A stretch of DNA of 64,000 nt from Flagellimonas profundi. Its GTDB lineage: Bacteria > Bacteroidota > Bacteroidia > Flavobacteriales > Flavobacteriaceae. Position 1 is the first letter of the stretch; every line of letters begins with the position of its first letter. Shown here piece by piece: positions 34,702-45,489 of this stretch. Location of the stretch: contig NZ_JAFLNM010000005.1 of assembly GCF_017313275.1 (NCBI RefSeq), positions 1 to 64,000 of the forward strand, given 5' to 3'. Below the pieces are notes generated by a model. That model did no database searches, was not told the DNA's origin, and worked only from the letters and a program-made list of their open reading frames with translations. The translations under genes were made by a program, and so were the position numbers.

Positions 34702-34729
34702 AAAAAAAAGCCCCTCTTAAAAGAGGGGC
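34702..34729 (-). terminator. Terminator of the arabinan operon
   Basis: On the minus strand GCCCCTCTT-TT-AAGAGGGGC followed by TTTTTTTT. It lies 27 bases beyond the last gene (symporter stop at 34756) and is the only clear terminator after 13 consecutive minus-strand genes. Confidence 0.88.
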
Positions 34730-34755
34730 ACTGTAAAACTACAAGTTAACCGTTA

Positions 34756-36375
34756 TTATTTTCCGTTAAACCATATCATTACATAAACCACGATGGCAAT
34801 GATTACAATTGAGATGGCAATATCCTTCCAATTGTAACTGCTTTTGTTCTCCTTTCTTTCTTCTTCAGAAATGGTAGCGTAGGTAAGATTCTTCAGTTTC
34901 TCGTCCGATGGTGGTGCGGTAGCATAGCTCACGACCAATATCAGAATAATACAGAAGAGGAAGAACCAGGCCGCAAAGGATAAAAAGTTAATGTCGCCGA
35001 GTAGAAACCAAAAGCTTCCTGGGTCCAACGAATCCTTTACCAATTCCAGCACAATTCTCAACGCACCCACAATAAATCCAACAACCATGGTGACAAAAGC
35101 TCCTTGGGAGTTGATTCGTTTATGGAAAATACCCAATAAGAAAACAGCGGTAATCGGTGGGGCTATGTACGATTGGACACTTTGCAAGTATTCATACAAT
35201 ACTCCAGAAATATTGGCCATAATCGGTATCCAAATAATACCAATTATAACAACGATCACAGTTGCAATCTGACCTGTTCTTACCAATTTTTTCTCAGGAG
35301 TATTAGGTCTCAATTTTTTATAGATATCCACCGTAAACAGGGTAGAACAGGAATTGAACACCGATGCCAAAGAGCTCATTAAAGCTGCCAAGAGCCCAGC
35401 TGCCACCAACCCCCTTAATCCAGATGGCAATAAATTACTCATCAAAACAGGGAATGCTTGGTCTGGTGAATCCCATTCCAATTCCCCTCTCATTTTCAAG
35501 GTCAATGCAATAACCCCGGGAATCAAGAATAAGAATACTGGTAACAATTTCAACAAAGCGCCGAAAATTGTACCTCTCCTACCCTCTTTTATATTTTTTG
35601 CCGTTAAAGCACGCTGCACGATATATTGGTCGGTACACCAATACCAAATACCTGTAATGGTACTGGCAATCAAAAGCGATGGCCAAGGAAAATCGGGGTC
35701 AGAAGCCGATCTCCACATATTTAAATACTCTGGGGTCACTGTTTGTTTCATACTTTCCCAACCACCTACATGATCAAGACCTATTATGGTCAATGCTGCG
35801 GCGCCTATAACCAAAATAATAGCTTGGAGCGTTTCAGTATAAACCACTGCACGCATACCTCCTAGCACCGTATAAACCCCTGTCAAGACCACGGTTGCGA
35901 TGGCGCCTGTCCAAAAATCAATACCTAATAAGGCAGAAACTACTACCCCGCCTGCATAAATGGTTACCGATATTTTGGTAAGCACGTAGGCTACAATGGA
36001 GAATACCGATAAAATCCATCTTGCTCTGGCATCGAAACGCTTTTCCAAAAATTCGGGCATGGTAAATACCCCGGCCCTTGCATAAAACGGAAGGAATACC
36101 CAACCCAAAATCAGAACCACCCATGCCTGAATCTCATAAATCAACATGGGCAATCGGTTACCCGCTCCAGCCCCCGCAAGGCCCACAACGTGTTCCGACC
36201 CAATATTGGAAGCAAATATAGAAGCACCGACCACAAACCAGCCCACATTTCTACCTGCCAAAAAATAATCCTCTGTGTTGTTCTCCTTTTTGCGGATCAC
36301 CCAAAGAGCTATACCCAATAGGACCAAGAAGTAGATGGATATGGTTATCCAATCAAAAGTATCCAATGTCTTCAT
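34756..36375 (-). CDS. Sodium:solute symporter, sugar (SGLT-like)
   Basis: 539 residues, about 13-14 helices of the SSS family. Features: LDTFDWITISIYFLVLLGIALWV, DYFLAGRNVGWFVVGASIFASNIGSEHVVGLAGAGA (Na+ site), LGGMRAVVYTETLQAIIL and the inner STLFTVDIYKKLRPN. Last gene of the arabinan operon and the only transporter in it, so it probably imports L-arabinose or short oligomers across the inner membrane with Na+. The substrate is inferred from context. Confidence 0.9.
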   Translation of the reverse strand: MKTLDTFDWITISIYFLVLLGIALWVIRKKENNTEDYFLAGRNVGWFVVGASIFASNIGSEHVVGLAGAGAGNRLPMLIYEIQAWVVLILGWVFLPFYARAGVFTMPEFLEKRFDARARWILSVFSIVAYVLTKISVTIYAGGVVVSALLGIDFWTGAIATVVLTGVYTVLGGMRAVVYTETLQAIILVIGAAALTIIGLDHVGGWESMKQTVTPEYLNMWRSASDPDFPWPSLLIASTITGIWYWCTDQYIVQRALTAKNIKEGRRGTIFGALLKLLPVFLFLIPGVIALTLKMRGELEWDSPDQAFPVLMSNLLPSGLRGLVAAGLLAALMSSLASVFNSCSTLFTVDIYKKLRPNTPEKKLVRTGQIATVIVVIIGIIWIPIMANISGVLYEYLQSVQSYIAPPITAVFLLGIFHKRINSQGAFVTMVVGFIVGALRIVLELVKDSLDPGSFWFLLGDINFLSFAAWFFLFCIILILVVSYATAPPSDEKLKNLTYATISEEERKENKSSYNWKDIAISIVIIAIVVYVMIWFNGK

Positions 36376-36384
36376 AGTAGTTTT

Positions 36385-37569
36385 TTATTTGGTTGATAGT
36401 TTGTATAAAGTCCTAGAAGAATATGTTTCTCCAGGGTTTAACCTTACTGAAGGAAAACCACTTTGATTAGGGCTATCAGGGAAATGTTGGGTTTCCAAAC
36501 AGAAACCAGATCTTTGAGCATACGTCCCTCCTTTTTTTGCCGGCAAGGTTCCATCCAAAAAGTTCCCGCTATAAAACTGCATTCCCGGTTCATTGGTGTA
36601 CACTTCCATGAAACGGCCGGTTTTTGGATGATGTACGGTTGCTGCCAAACGGAAATCTTCTTCTCCTTCATTTAGCACCCAGCAATGATCATATCCCTTA
36701 CCAAGGTTGAGTTGTTGGTTATCTGTTCCTATCTCTTGTCCGATTAATTTAAGATTCTTAAAATCAAAAGGTGTTCCTGCTACCGGCCTCATCTCACCTG
36801 TCGGGATCAAACCTCCGTCTACCGGAAGAAAAGTATCGGCATTCAGGTATAACTTATGGTCCAATATCTTTTTGGTAAACATTCCGGACAGATTAAAATA
36901 ACTATGCTGTGTAAGATTTACAATGGTGGGTTTATCGGTAACAGCTTTATACTGTATGTCCAATTCGTTATCATCGGTAAGTGTATAGGTCACCTTGACA
37001 TCCAATTTACCCGGGTATCCTTCTTCCCCGTCCTTGCTTGTATACGAAAGCTCAACAGCCGCTCCGTCTTCAGTGTTCTTTGCAACAGCGTTCCAAACCA
37101 CTTTATCGAATCCCTTTTCACCTCCGTGCAGATGGTTATCCCCATCATTGGTTGCCAAATCATACGATTTTCCATCCAAAGAAAACTTCCCATTGGCAAT
37201 ACGATTTCCGTACCTGCCGATAAGTGCACCAAAGTATGGGTTGCTCTCCAGATATTGCTCCAGGTTATCAAAGCCTAGAACTACATCTTCATAAACTCCA
37301 TTTTTATCTGGGGCGGTCCAACGGGTTATGATACCACCATAGGTGATGACATCAACTTCCATTCCCGATTCATTTTTAAGTGTGAATTTCTTCACCTTGG
37401 TCCCATCGGGCATTTCGCCAAAGACCGTTTCCTCAATGGGATTTTGTTTGCTCTCGGTTTTTACAGTTTTCATTTCTGACTGGCTTTCTTTTTTGTTTTG
37501 CTTACAGCCCACATGCATAAGGACCACAAATAAAACGAAATAAAATATAGAAGGTTTGGTTATCCTCAT
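36385..37569 (-). CDS. Aldose 1-epimerase (galactose mutarotase-like), lipoprotein
   Basis: 394 residues with signal and lipobox FVVLMHVGC (Cys about 22), unusual for a mutarotase and consistent with periplasmic action. Catalytic set: DNHLHGGEKGFDK (His), TIVNLTQHSYFNLSG (His) and LETQHFPDSPNQSGFP (Glu base). It interconverts anomers of arabinose or related sugars. Between araA and the symporter gene, with 9-base spacing to the latter. Confidence 0.92.
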   Translation of the reverse strand: MRITKPSIFYFVLFVVLMHVGCKQNKKESQSEMKTVKTESKQNPIEETVFGEMPDGTKVKKFTLKNESGMEVDVITYGGIITRWTAPDKNGVYEDVVLGFDNLEQYLESNPYFGALIGRYGNRIANGKFSLDGKSYDLATNDGDNHLHGGEKGFDKVVWNAVAKNTEDGAAVELSYTSKDGEEGYPGKLDVKVTYTLTDDNELDIQYKAVTDKPTIVNLTQHSYFNLSGMFTKKILDHKLYLNADTFLPVDGGLIPTGEMRPVAGTPFDFKNLKLIGQEIGTDNQQLNLGKGYDHCWVLNEGEEDFRLAATVHHPKTGRFMEVYTNEPGMQFYSGNFLDGTLPAKKGGTYAQRSGFCLETQHFPDSPNQSGFPSVRLNPGETYSSRTLYKLSTK

Positions 37570-37592
37570 TGTCTTAGATTTAAATTAGTTGA

Positions 37593-39098
37593 CTACATGC
37601 CGTGTTGAAACAGATGATAATATGCCTCATTGGCATGGAGTTGATCTTTGAATGCTCTTAGTCTTGTATCCGAATCTATTACTAAAAGTTCTATTCCGAA
37701 AATATCTGCAAAATCTTCCATATACTCCGTGGTCAATGCCTGAGTATATACGGTATGGTGCGCACCACCGGCATGAATCCATGCAGTCGCTGCAACTTCC
37801 AAAGTAGGTTTGGCATCCCAAAGCACACGCGCCACCGGTAGTTTTGGCAAGTCGGACATCGGTTCAACGGCCTCTACTTCGTTTACGATCAAACGGAACC
37901 TGTTCCCCATATCGATCAGTGAAGCATTCAATGCGTCACCAGCAGGGGAATCAAACACTAACCTTACAGGATCCTCTTTGCCTCCAATACCCAACGGATG
38001 TACTTCACAGGATGGTTTAGCGCTTGCAATGGAAGGGCAGATCTCCAACATGTGGGAACCTAATACATAATCCTTTTGGGGGGTAAAATGATAGGTATAA
38101 TCCTCCATAAACGAAGTTCCTCCATCCAATCCTTCTGCCATTACTTTCATTGCTCTTGTCAAAGCCGCCGTCTTCCAATCACCTTCGGCTCCAAAACCAT
38201 AGCCATCGGCCATTAGGCGCTGAACCGGAAGGCCTGGGAGTTGTTTTAAAACACCTAGGTTTTCGAAAGTATCCGTAAAAGCCTTGAAACCACCATCTTC
38301 CAAAAAGGTTCTAAGTCCCAATTCTATCTTAGCGGAATCAATCAAAGATTGTCTTTGCGCTCCATTCTTTTGAAGTGATTCCGACAAATTGTAACTGGTT
38401 TCGTATTCTTCCAACAATTGATCAACTGCTTTTTGGTCCAATCCATCAATAATATTGGTAATGTCAGAGGAATCGTAACCATTTACCGCTACACCAAAAC
38501 GCATTTGAGCGGCCACTTTATCTCCTTCGGTAACGGCAACTTCACGCATGTTATCACCAAACCTCGCAACTTTCATGTGCTTTAATTCGTTTGCGCCCAA
38601 AGCTACACGTGCCCATATGGAAAGTTTGTTCTGAACGCGTTCATCTTTCCAGTGACCTACCACTACTTTACGGTTTTTACGCATTCTGGACATCATAAAC
38701 CCAAACTCACGGTCACCATGTGCTGACTGGTTCAGGTTCATAAAATCCATATCAATGCTATCCCATGGAATTTCAGCATTAAACTGTGTATGCAAATGGC
38801 ACATGGGCTTGCTTAAAATCTTAAGGCCCGCTATCCACATTTTTGCTGGGGAAAAGGTATGCATCCATGCCACCACACCGATACAGGATGGATTGTTGCT
38901 TGCTTCACGACAAAAGGTTGTAATCTCTTGTGGGGTAGTAACGATAGGTTTAAAAACAAAGGAAACCGGCAACTTACCTGCTGCATTCAAACCATCAACG
39001 ATCTCTTTTGAATTGCTGGCTACTTGTTTTAAAGTCTCTGGTCCATACAAATGTTGGCTTCCTGTTACAAACCAGATTTCTTTTTCGGATATTTTCAT
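37593..39098 (-). CDS. araA: L-arabinose isomerase
   Basis: 501 residues, the family's usual length. Starts [23 protein letters not shown], the AraA signature. Catalytic/metal residues are visible in [17 protein letters not shown] (Glu) and [13 protein letters not shown] (His, Glu). Converts L-arabinose to L-ribulose in the cytoplasm with Mn2+. Follows araD by 15 bases. Confidence 0.97.
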   Translation of the reverse strand: MKISEKEIWFVTGSQHLYGPETLKQVASNSKEIVDGLNAAGKLPVSFVFKPIVTTPQEITTFCREASNNPSCIGVVAWMHTFSPAKMWIAGLKILSKPMCHLHTQFNAEIPWDSIDMDFMNLNQSAHGDREFGFMMSRMRKNRKVVVGHWKDERVQNKLSIWARVALGANELKHMKVARFGDNMREVAVTEGDKVAAQMRFGVAVNGYDSSDITNIIDGLDQKAVDQLLEEYETSYNLSESLQKNGAQRQSLIDSAKIELGLRTFLEDGGFKAFTDTFENLGVLKQLPGLPVQRLMADGYGFGAEGDWKTAALTRAMKVMAEGLDGGTSFMEDYTYHFTPQKDYVLGSHMLEICPSIASAKPSCEVHPLGIGGKEDPVRLVFDSPAGDALNASLIDMGNRFRLIVNEVEAVEPMSDLPKLPVARVLWDAKPTLEVAATAWIHAGGAHHTVYTQALTTEYMEDFADIFGIELLVIDSDTRLRAFKDQLHANEAYYHLFQHGM

Positions 39099-39113
39099 TT
39101 AACTGTAATTTGA

Positions 39114-39815
39114 TTATTGACCGTAATAGGCGTTTTTGCCATGTTTACGTTCGTAGTGTTTTTTTATTAGTGAGTCTTTTAATCTAGGTGCCTCAGGATT
39201 TATCTGTAAGGTTAGATAGGCCATTTGGGCCACAGTTTCCAGTACTTTGGTATTATAAACCGCTTTGGCGGCATTTTTTCCCCAAGCAAATGGACCATGG
39301 TTTCCAATAAGCACCATTTCAACCTCGTTATAATCCAAATTTCTTTCTTTAAAACAGTCCAAAATCTGGATTCCCGTATTATGTTCATAATTTCCCTCGA
39401 TCAATTCATCTGCCATTGGTGGTGCGCAAGGGATATCCTGTGTAAGGTGATCGGCATGTGTAGTTCCAAAAATTGGAATATCCTTTTGAGCCTGTGCCCA
39501 AGAAACGGAATACATGGCATGCGTATGGGCCACACCTCCAATATTTTCCCAGTTTTTATAAAGATAGCTATGGGTTTTCGTATCGGATGATGGCCTTAAT
39601 CCTCCCTCTACCACATTATTATCGTAATCCATGATCACAATATCATCAGGTTTTAGAGTTTCGTAAGGTACGCCACTGGGTTTTATGGCAAAAACGCCAT
39701 TGCCCCTGTCCACAGCGCTCACATTACCGAAGGTATATATGACAAGACCTAGGGCATTGAGTTCCATGTTTGCCTCGTAGCATTCTTCTTTGAGCGATTT
39801 ATATTTTGAGCTCAT
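39114..39815 (-). CDS. araD: L-ribulose-5-phosphate 4-epimerase
   Basis: 233 residues. Class II aldolase fold: LVIYTFGNVSAVDRGNGVFAIKPSGVPYE, GLRPSSDTKTHSYLY, VAHTHAMYSVSWAQ (zinc His) and VLIGNHGPFAWG (third zinc His). Produces xylulose-5-phosphate for the pentose phosphate pathway. Two bases after araB, so coupled. Confidence 0.97.
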   Translation of the reverse strand: MSSKYKSLKEECYEANMELNALGLVIYTFGNVSAVDRGNGVFAIKPSGVPYETLKPDDIVIMDYDNNVVEGGLRPSSDTKTHSYLYKNWENIGGVAHTHAMYSVSWAQAQKDIPIFGTTHADHLTQDIPCAPPMADELIEGNYEHNTGIQILDCFKERNLDYNEVEMVLIGNHGPFAWGKNAAKAVYNTKVLETVAQMAYLTLQINPEAPRLKDSLIKKHYERKHGKNAYYGQ

Positions 39816-39817
39816 GT

Positions 39818-41494
39818 TTACTTATTTTTATTGGTTTGTTCTTCCACAAAGCCTCCAAGTTCTTTATATTCTTCCAATATTTTGGCATATACTTCCACTT
39901 GTGAGGATTGTGGGAAATATTCTGCTTCAAAATCACTTCCCATTACTTTACTGGCCTCGATCACATTTTCGTAGATTCCAGAAGCAACAGCTGCATAGAT
40001 TGCCGCACCCAAAGCAGGTGCTTGGTCCGATTCCGCAACTTTAATGGGCATGTTCAACACATTTGCCAAGGTTTGCATAATGAACGGTGATTTTCTGGCC
40101 ACTCCACCGATACCGATTACGGTCTCTATTTTTACTCCTTCTTCCTCAAAACGATCCACGATCATTTTGGCGCCAAAACAAATGGCATTTACCAAAGATT
40201 TAAAAATATGTGGTGCCTTGGTTCCCAATGAAATTCCTGAAATCGCACTCTTCAATTCTTGATTGGCATCCGGTGTTCTTCGCCCATTCACCCAATCCAA
40301 GGCAACAGGTACTGCTTCGGACAAGGGAATTCCCTCAGCCTGTTCGGCCAAGGAACGAATAAATTTCGATTCCACTTCAGCCTTAAGTTCTTCTTTTTGA
40401 GCTTCGGAAAGGACCTTGGAATTTAAAACAAGGTTGTCTATCGGCCATTGCAATACGCTTTTGAACCATGCCAACACATCACCAAAAGCGGATTGACCTG
40501 CTTCAAGACCCACCATTCCCGGAATTACGGAACCATCGACCTGTCCACAGATTCCCTTAACGGTTTTGTCTCCCACAGCTTCATTGGAGGACACCATGAT
40601 ATCGCAGGTAGAGGTTCCCATTACCCGAACCAGGGCATGGTGGTCCACTTTGGCCCCTACCGCTCCTGCATGGGCATCAAAGGTTCCTACGGCTATTACT
40701 GTATTGGTAGTGAGTCCCAATTTGTCCGCCCACTCTTTATTTAAATGGCCAGCAATTTCGTTGGAGGTAAATGTTTCTTCATACAAATGATCGCGAAGTG
40801 ATGCCAAGTATGGATCCAATTTGGACAAAAACTCTTTATCAGGTAGTCCGCCCCAGCTCTCATGCCACATGGCTTTGTGTCCTGCCGCACATCTACTTCT
40901 TTTAAATGCTTTTAAATCTTTTTCGTCCGCTAGTAGATAGGTAATAAAATCACAATGCTCCATCCAGGTGTGCGCAGCATCTATTACGCTTTTGTCCTGT
41001 CTGGCCACGTGTAATATTTTGGCCCAGAACCACTCGGAAGAATAAATTCCACCTTCAAACATGGTATAATCCACTCCTCCCCAGCTTCTCGCCAATTCGT
41101 TGATTTCATTAGCTTCATTAACAGCGGTATGATCTTTCCAAAGTACCATCATGGCATTTGGATTTTCCTCAAAACCCTTCACACAGGCCAATGCAGTACC
41201 ATCTTTGGTCACGGGCATTGGGGAAGAGCCTGTGGTATCAATACAGATACCCTTCACAGTTTCTGGGGAAATGCCACTTTGCTCCATTACCGATGTTATG
41301 GTTTGTTCCAGTCCCTCAATATGGTCCAAAGGGTGTTGTCGGAATTGATTGATAGCAGGCTTACAGTACTTTTGTGCTTTCCATCTGGGGTACCAGAATA
41401 TTTCGGACGCCAACTCCGCCCCATTTTGGGCGTCAATCATTACCGCTCTTACCGAGTCGGAACCATAATCAAGTCCTATTACGTATTTTTTCAT
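39818..41494 (-). CDS. araB: Ribulokinase
   Basis: 558 residues, FGGY kinase. MKKYVIGLDYGSDSVRAVMIDAQNGAEL (ATPase motif), IDTTGSSPMP, GTFDAHAGAVGAKV and VIGIGGVARKSPFIMQTLANVL. Phosphorylates L-ribulose. Starts the araB-araD-araA block, 27 bases after the GH97 gene, and is the first intracellular enzyme of the operon. Confidence 0.97.
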   Translation of the reverse strand: MKKYVIGLDYGSDSVRAVMIDAQNGAELASEIFWYPRWKAQKYCKPAINQFRQHPLDHIEGLEQTITSVMEQSGISPETVKGICIDTTGSSPMPVTKDGTALACVKGFEENPNAMMVLWKDHTAVNEANEINELARSWGGVDYTMFEGGIYSSEWFWAKILHVARQDKSVIDAAHTWMEHCDFITYLLADEKDLKAFKRSRCAAGHKAMWHESWGGLPDKEFLSKLDPYLASLRDHLYEETFTSNEIAGHLNKEWADKLGLTTNTVIAVGTFDAHAGAVGAKVDHHALVRVMGTSTCDIMVSSNEAVGDKTVKGICGQVDGSVIPGMVGLEAGQSAFGDVLAWFKSVLQWPIDNLVLNSKVLSEAQKEELKAEVESKFIRSLAEQAEGIPLSEAVPVALDWVNGRRTPDANQELKSAISGISLGTKAPHIFKSLVNAICFGAKMIVDRFEEEGVKIETVIGIGGVARKSPFIMQTLANVLNMPIKVAESDQAPALGAAIYAAVASGIYENVIEASKVMGSDFEAEYFPQSSQVEVYAKILEEYKELGGFVEEQTNKNK

Positions 41495-41521
41495 TGCTCC
41501 TTAACTAACTTCTATTGTTCT

Positions 41522-43453
41522 TTATATTTTTATAACGAATCCTCCATAAGGCTCCACCTCTATTTCCGTAAGGGATTTGTCTATGGCTTTAATTCCGGGA
41601 ATCTTTGTTCCATTATGGTAAAACAGCGTACCCGTTTGATTTTGCGTAAATGAAAGGTCGATTGACCATGATTTATCAACTCCTTCGCCGTTTATTCCCA
41701 CAACATACCACTCGGTTCCCTTACGCCTGGCCATTATGACTTCTTTACCCGGATATCCCTGAATAAATTTCACCTCATCCCACTGTGTAGGCACCTGCTT
41801 TAATATTTCGACCACCGCTTTGGGCATTTTGGCCATTCCCTCAGGTATTTCAGCAATATGCTGTATGCCGGATGTGAACAAAATGGGGAGTGCCAATTCA
41901 AAAGTCGTTGTTGTTCTTCGGTCAATATGAGGTATACTATCCAGCACCATGGGGGTAAAATCCATAGGGTCATAAACATTTCTTGTAAAGGGAATTACCG
42001 CAGAGTGGCTAGGTTGAAGATCGGCAACCGCCTGATCAAATGTAACGAACTCCTCTCCTTTTATCGACTCCATGGTCATTAGGTTCGGGTAAGTACGGTG
42101 CCAGCCTCGTGGTAAAGTAGCCCCATGAAAGTTGATCAACAGACCATAGTCCGCGGCATCCTTCAAAATATCGTGATAGTATACAATCATGGATTGTCCG
42201 TCACCTCCGAAAAAGTCTATTTTTAATCCGCCCACACCCATTTTTTTAAGCTTGGCGAACTCTTCCCTTCTGTCTTTTGAATTCAATAGTTTGCTTTTTG
42301 GGGTATATTCGGTACTGTTCCAATCTCCTGAAGAATTGTACCATAGGATAATCTTTACTCCTTTTGAGGCTGCATAATCGATAAGTTCCTGCATTCGCTC
42401 ATATCCGATTTTTTGGTCCCAATTCACATCAATCAAGGTATAGGGCCAGTTCATCGAAGCGGCATAGTCAATAAATTGATGCGATGTTTCGTAATCGATT
42501 TTATCATCTTTCAACAACACCCAGCTCCATGTCGCCAAACCACCTTTTACGGGAGTGGTGTCCATGGTAATTGCCGGAGCTGCCAAATCGGTTCCAAGGG
42601 TACTTTCTACAATTTGATCTAAATCACCAACGCTAATAATTCTCCATGGAGTTATGAAGGGCAATTTCCCTTTTGGCAATAAACCTCCTCCAGGAAATAC
42701 TTCTTCTTTTTGAGGAAAGCTGACAGCTAATCCGTTTTTATCCTCCTCATAAATGAGTCTTGTTCCACAATAGTCTTCATGCAAATCGGTTTCGCTCACC
42801 AATAACCAAGAACCCCCAGTTTTGAACAAGGCAGGGTAAACATACCCTTCTCCAATAGGTGATGGCTCATCTACGGGAATCTCCATTTTATAATGTTCCT
42901 CATAGGAAGGGTTGGTCTCACTCCATCCGGTTTTTGCCTTTGACATGGGCTGCATCCAAGAAATTGTATTTTTAGGAAAACCATAGCTGGAAGATTCTCC
43001 CGTAATGGTGATAGGTTTCCCCTCATTACCCAAAACTCGATATCTAAATGCAAAACCTGTATTGGACAAGTTAAAATGACATTCCAATGTTATTCCACTT
43101 TCTGAAGAAAAGCTAACCACATATTTATTTGCACTATAGTTGATATCCTTTTGTTTGCCATGAAACATGGTGTAGGATTCAGAGATTTGTTGAACAGGTT
43201 TCTGTCTGTCAAGCGTCAGGCCTTTGGATAAATCAACATCTTCCAAAATGAGCCCGACATAGGAAGTATCCAAAACCATACTGTCCTTATGGAACAGTTG
43301 GTAAAAAGGTTTTCCTTCATCATCCAAAAACAACTCTGCCCGAAGCGTTCCTTCTTGGTTGGTCATGGACACACCACTTCCTTCCGGTTCACAACCGAAA
43401 AAGAATGCTGTTAGAACAAACAGCCACATGATGTTACCAACCCTATGCTTCAT
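41522..43453 (-). CDS. GH97 glycoside hydrolase, retaining type
   Basis: 643 residues with lipobox signal FVLTAFFFGC. N-terminal beta-sandwich (residues about 30-270), then the TIM barrel. GGLKIDFFGGDGQ carries the Asp nucleophile of the retaining branch, with MESIKGEEF holding the acid/base Glu, rather than the inverting Glu pair of SusB. Retaining GH97s are alpha-galactosidases or beta-L-arabinopyranosidases; an arabinan/arabinogalactan operon makes the latter, or both, plausible. Between GH51 and araB, three bases after the GH51. Confidence 0.88.
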   Translation of the reverse strand: MKHRVGNIMWLFVLTAFFFGCEPEGSGVSMTNQEGTLRAELFLDDEGKPFYQLFHKDSMVLDTSYVGLILEDVDLSKGLTLDRQKPVQQISESYTMFHGKQKDINYSANKYVVSFSSESGITLECHFNLSNTGFAFRYRVLGNEGKPITITGESSSYGFPKNTISWMQPMSKAKTGWSETNPSYEEHYKMEIPVDEPSPIGEGYVYPALFKTGGSWLLVSETDLHEDYCGTRLIYEEDKNGLAVSFPQKEEVFPGGGLLPKGKLPFITPWRIISVGDLDQIVESTLGTDLAAPAITMDTTPVKGGLATWSWVLLKDDKIDYETSHQFIDYAASMNWPYTLIDVNWDQKIGYERMQELIDYAASKGVKIILWYNSSGDWNSTEYTPKSKLLNSKDRREEFAKLKKMGVGGLKIDFFGGDGQSMIVYYHDILKDAADYGLLINFHGATLPRGWHRTYPNLMTMESIKGEEFVTFDQAVADLQPSHSAVIPFTRNVYDPMDFTPMVLDSIPHIDRRTTTTFELALPILFTSGIQHIAEIPEGMAKMPKAVVEILKQVPTQWDEVKFIQGYPGKEVIMARRKGTEWYVVGINGEGVDKSWSIDLSFTQNQTGTLFYHNGTKIPGIKAIDKSLTEIEVEPYGGFVIKI

Positions 43454-43456
43454 TTT

Positions 43457-45469
43457 CTACATGCTGATTTTATAGATTGAAAATGTCATCGATGGGATTT
43501 CTGCTTCTAGTACGTTACCATTTACAGAAGCGGTTCCTTCCTTAGGACTGATTTTCATCGGTTCTTCAAAGGAGTTTTCGGCCTCTAAATCATCCATTCC
43601 CATGGTTAACACCGTAACATTATCATTTACGCTACCTCCTGCTATCTCAACAGAAAGATTTTGACTTTGCTCGGATGTATTTACCACCTTAATGATCAAC
43701 TCATTGGTATTCTCGTCTTTGACCGCACTGGCATAAAGCCCATCCTTTCCAATGATCTTATCACCATCTTCCGTTATTTTTAAAAGGTCTGTTCCTGGAT
43801 TGGTGGAGTACATTTTTTGTACCTGATAGTTCGGCGTTCCGAACGATTCCAAATTGTTGAACCAAATCATGTCCGGTGTCCATTGCCAACCATCGGCATG
43901 CGCCATCAACGGTGCATAAGAAGTTAAGTGAACCACTTCTGCATTTCTTTCCAAACCGGTCATAAAGGCTGCCTCGGAAAGTGCAGACTCCCAGTTGTTC
44001 TTGTTCTCGGGACTTGCTATTGCCACGGTTTGTGCAGCGTACTCCCCTGCAAAAACCTTGGGTCCATTGCGGTCGTAACTATCATAGCGGTCTGCATTTT
44101 CACGGAACCATTCTGGTGGTTTGTAGTAGTGTTCATCCACAATTTCGGCATTCATTTGTTTTAATTGCTCCCAACCATATTCAAAGTAGTCTCCCTCCGG
44201 GAAAGGACCACTACCTGAAACAATAATGATTTCCGGATATTTGGATTTTATAGCTTGCTCAAACACTTTATATCTTTCGATGTATACAGGTCCCCACTGC
44301 TCATTCCCTATCCCAATATATTTCATATTGAAGGGTTCCGGATGGCCCATATCGGCACGTACCTGACCCCAAGGGGTGTTGGTGTCCCCATTAGCAAATT
44401 CAATCAAATCCAAGGCATCTTGTACATAAGGCCCCAACTCATCCATCGGGACCAATTCCCCAGTGTTAAACTGGCAAGCAATCCCACATCCCAAAATGGG
44501 AAGGGGCTCTGCCCCCATATCTTCTGACAATTGGAAGTATTCAAAGAACCCCAGACCAAAACTCTGATAGTAATCAGGTGTGGGTCGGTGTGCAAATTCG
44601 GTGTTCCAACGGTTTACCAATATTTCCCTATCCTCGATATCACCAACCGTTTTTTTCCATTGGTATCTTCGGGCCAAGGTCCTTCCTTCCACAATACATC
44701 CTCCAGGAAAACGAAGGAACCCAGGATTCAAATCGTCCAATAATTGAACTAGATCCTTACGTAGCCCTTTCTTTCGGCCTTTCCATGTATCTTGAGGAAA
44801 AAGGGAAATCATGTCCAAGTCAATTTCACCTTCACCCTCGAAAGTGATTTTGACCTTTGCCTTCATTTCAGTTTTGGATACTTCGAAGGTTGATTCGTAA
44901 GTCTTCCAAGAATCGCTATCGGGACTAATTGAAGTCTCTCCCAAAACATTGTCAAGGGAATCAATCACTTGGAGTTTAATTTTTTGGATGTCCCCAGAAC
45001 GCTTGGCAGCATTTACCGAAAAGTCGTATTGAGCACCTTCCTTTACCCCCATACCGCGGAAGCCTTCATTAATAAGCACGTAGCCTTCATCGTTCTTGAC
45101 CTCGACACGGGCAAAATTATGATTGGTTCCTTCTCCTGAATATTTGATGACCGATAAAATTCCCGACTCATTGTTATAGGAATGCCTATCACTATTGGGC
45201 TCCACCCAACCCGTTTTGGGCAGGGTAAACTCAAAAGAGCGGTTTTTGATCATTTCGGCATACAACCCACCATCTGCGGCAAAGTTGATATCCTCGAAAA
45301 AGATTCCGTACATCGTGGGTTGAATCTCAATTCCCATATCGGTAAGATCAACTACAAGATTTCGTTCAAGCGCACTTTTACTTTCGGAACTATCTGGCTT
45401 TTGATCTTTACAGGAAATAAGGCCTGAGACCAGAACCAACACTAAAAGTTGTTTAAATGAAAGCTTCAT
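43457..45469 (-). CDS. GH51 alpha-L-arabinofuranosidase with N-terminal CBM, lipoprotein
   Basis: 670 residues. Lipobox LVSGLISC; N-terminal CBM4-like beta-sandwich (about 50-215) intervening at the start of the fold, then the TIM barrel. YIGIGNEQWGP (acid/base Glu) and KVFAGEYAA (nucleophile Glu) are present. Releases terminal arabinose from arabinan or arabinoxylan side chains. It differs from the second GH51 in the operon (53008-54555), which has no CBM. 20 bases after GH127. Confidence 0.93.
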   Translation of the reverse strand: MKLSFKQLLVLVLVSGLISCKDQKPDSSESKSALERNLVVDLTDMGIEIQPTMYGIFFEDINFAADGGLYAEMIKNRSFEFTLPKTGWVEPNSDRHSYNNESGILSVIKYSGEGTNHNFARVEVKNDEGYVLINEGFRGMGVKEGAQYDFSVNAAKRSGDIQKIKLQVIDSLDNVLGETSISPDSDSWKTYESTFEVSKTEMKAKVKITFEGEGEIDLDMISLFPQDTWKGRKKGLRKDLVQLLDDLNPGFLRFPGGCIVEGRTLARRYQWKKTVGDIEDREILVNRWNTEFAHRPTPDYYQSFGLGFFEYFQLSEDMGAEPLPILGCGIACQFNTGELVPMDELGPYVQDALDLIEFANGDTNTPWGQVRADMGHPEPFNMKYIGIGNEQWGPVYIERYKVFEQAIKSKYPEIIIVSGSGPFPEGDYFEYGWEQLKQMNAEIVDEHYYKPPEWFRENADRYDSYDRNGPKVFAGEYAAQTVAIASPENKNNWESALSEAAFMTGLERNAEVVHLTSYAPLMAHADGWQWTPDMIWFNNLESFGTPNYQVQKMYSTNPGTDLLKITEDGDKIIGKDGLYASAVKDENTNELIIKVVNTSEQSQNLSVEIAGGSVNDNVTVLTMGMDDLEAENSFEEPMKISPKEGTASVNGNVLEAEIPSMTFSIYKISM

Positions 45470-45489
45470 TTTGTTCTATATTGCTATTA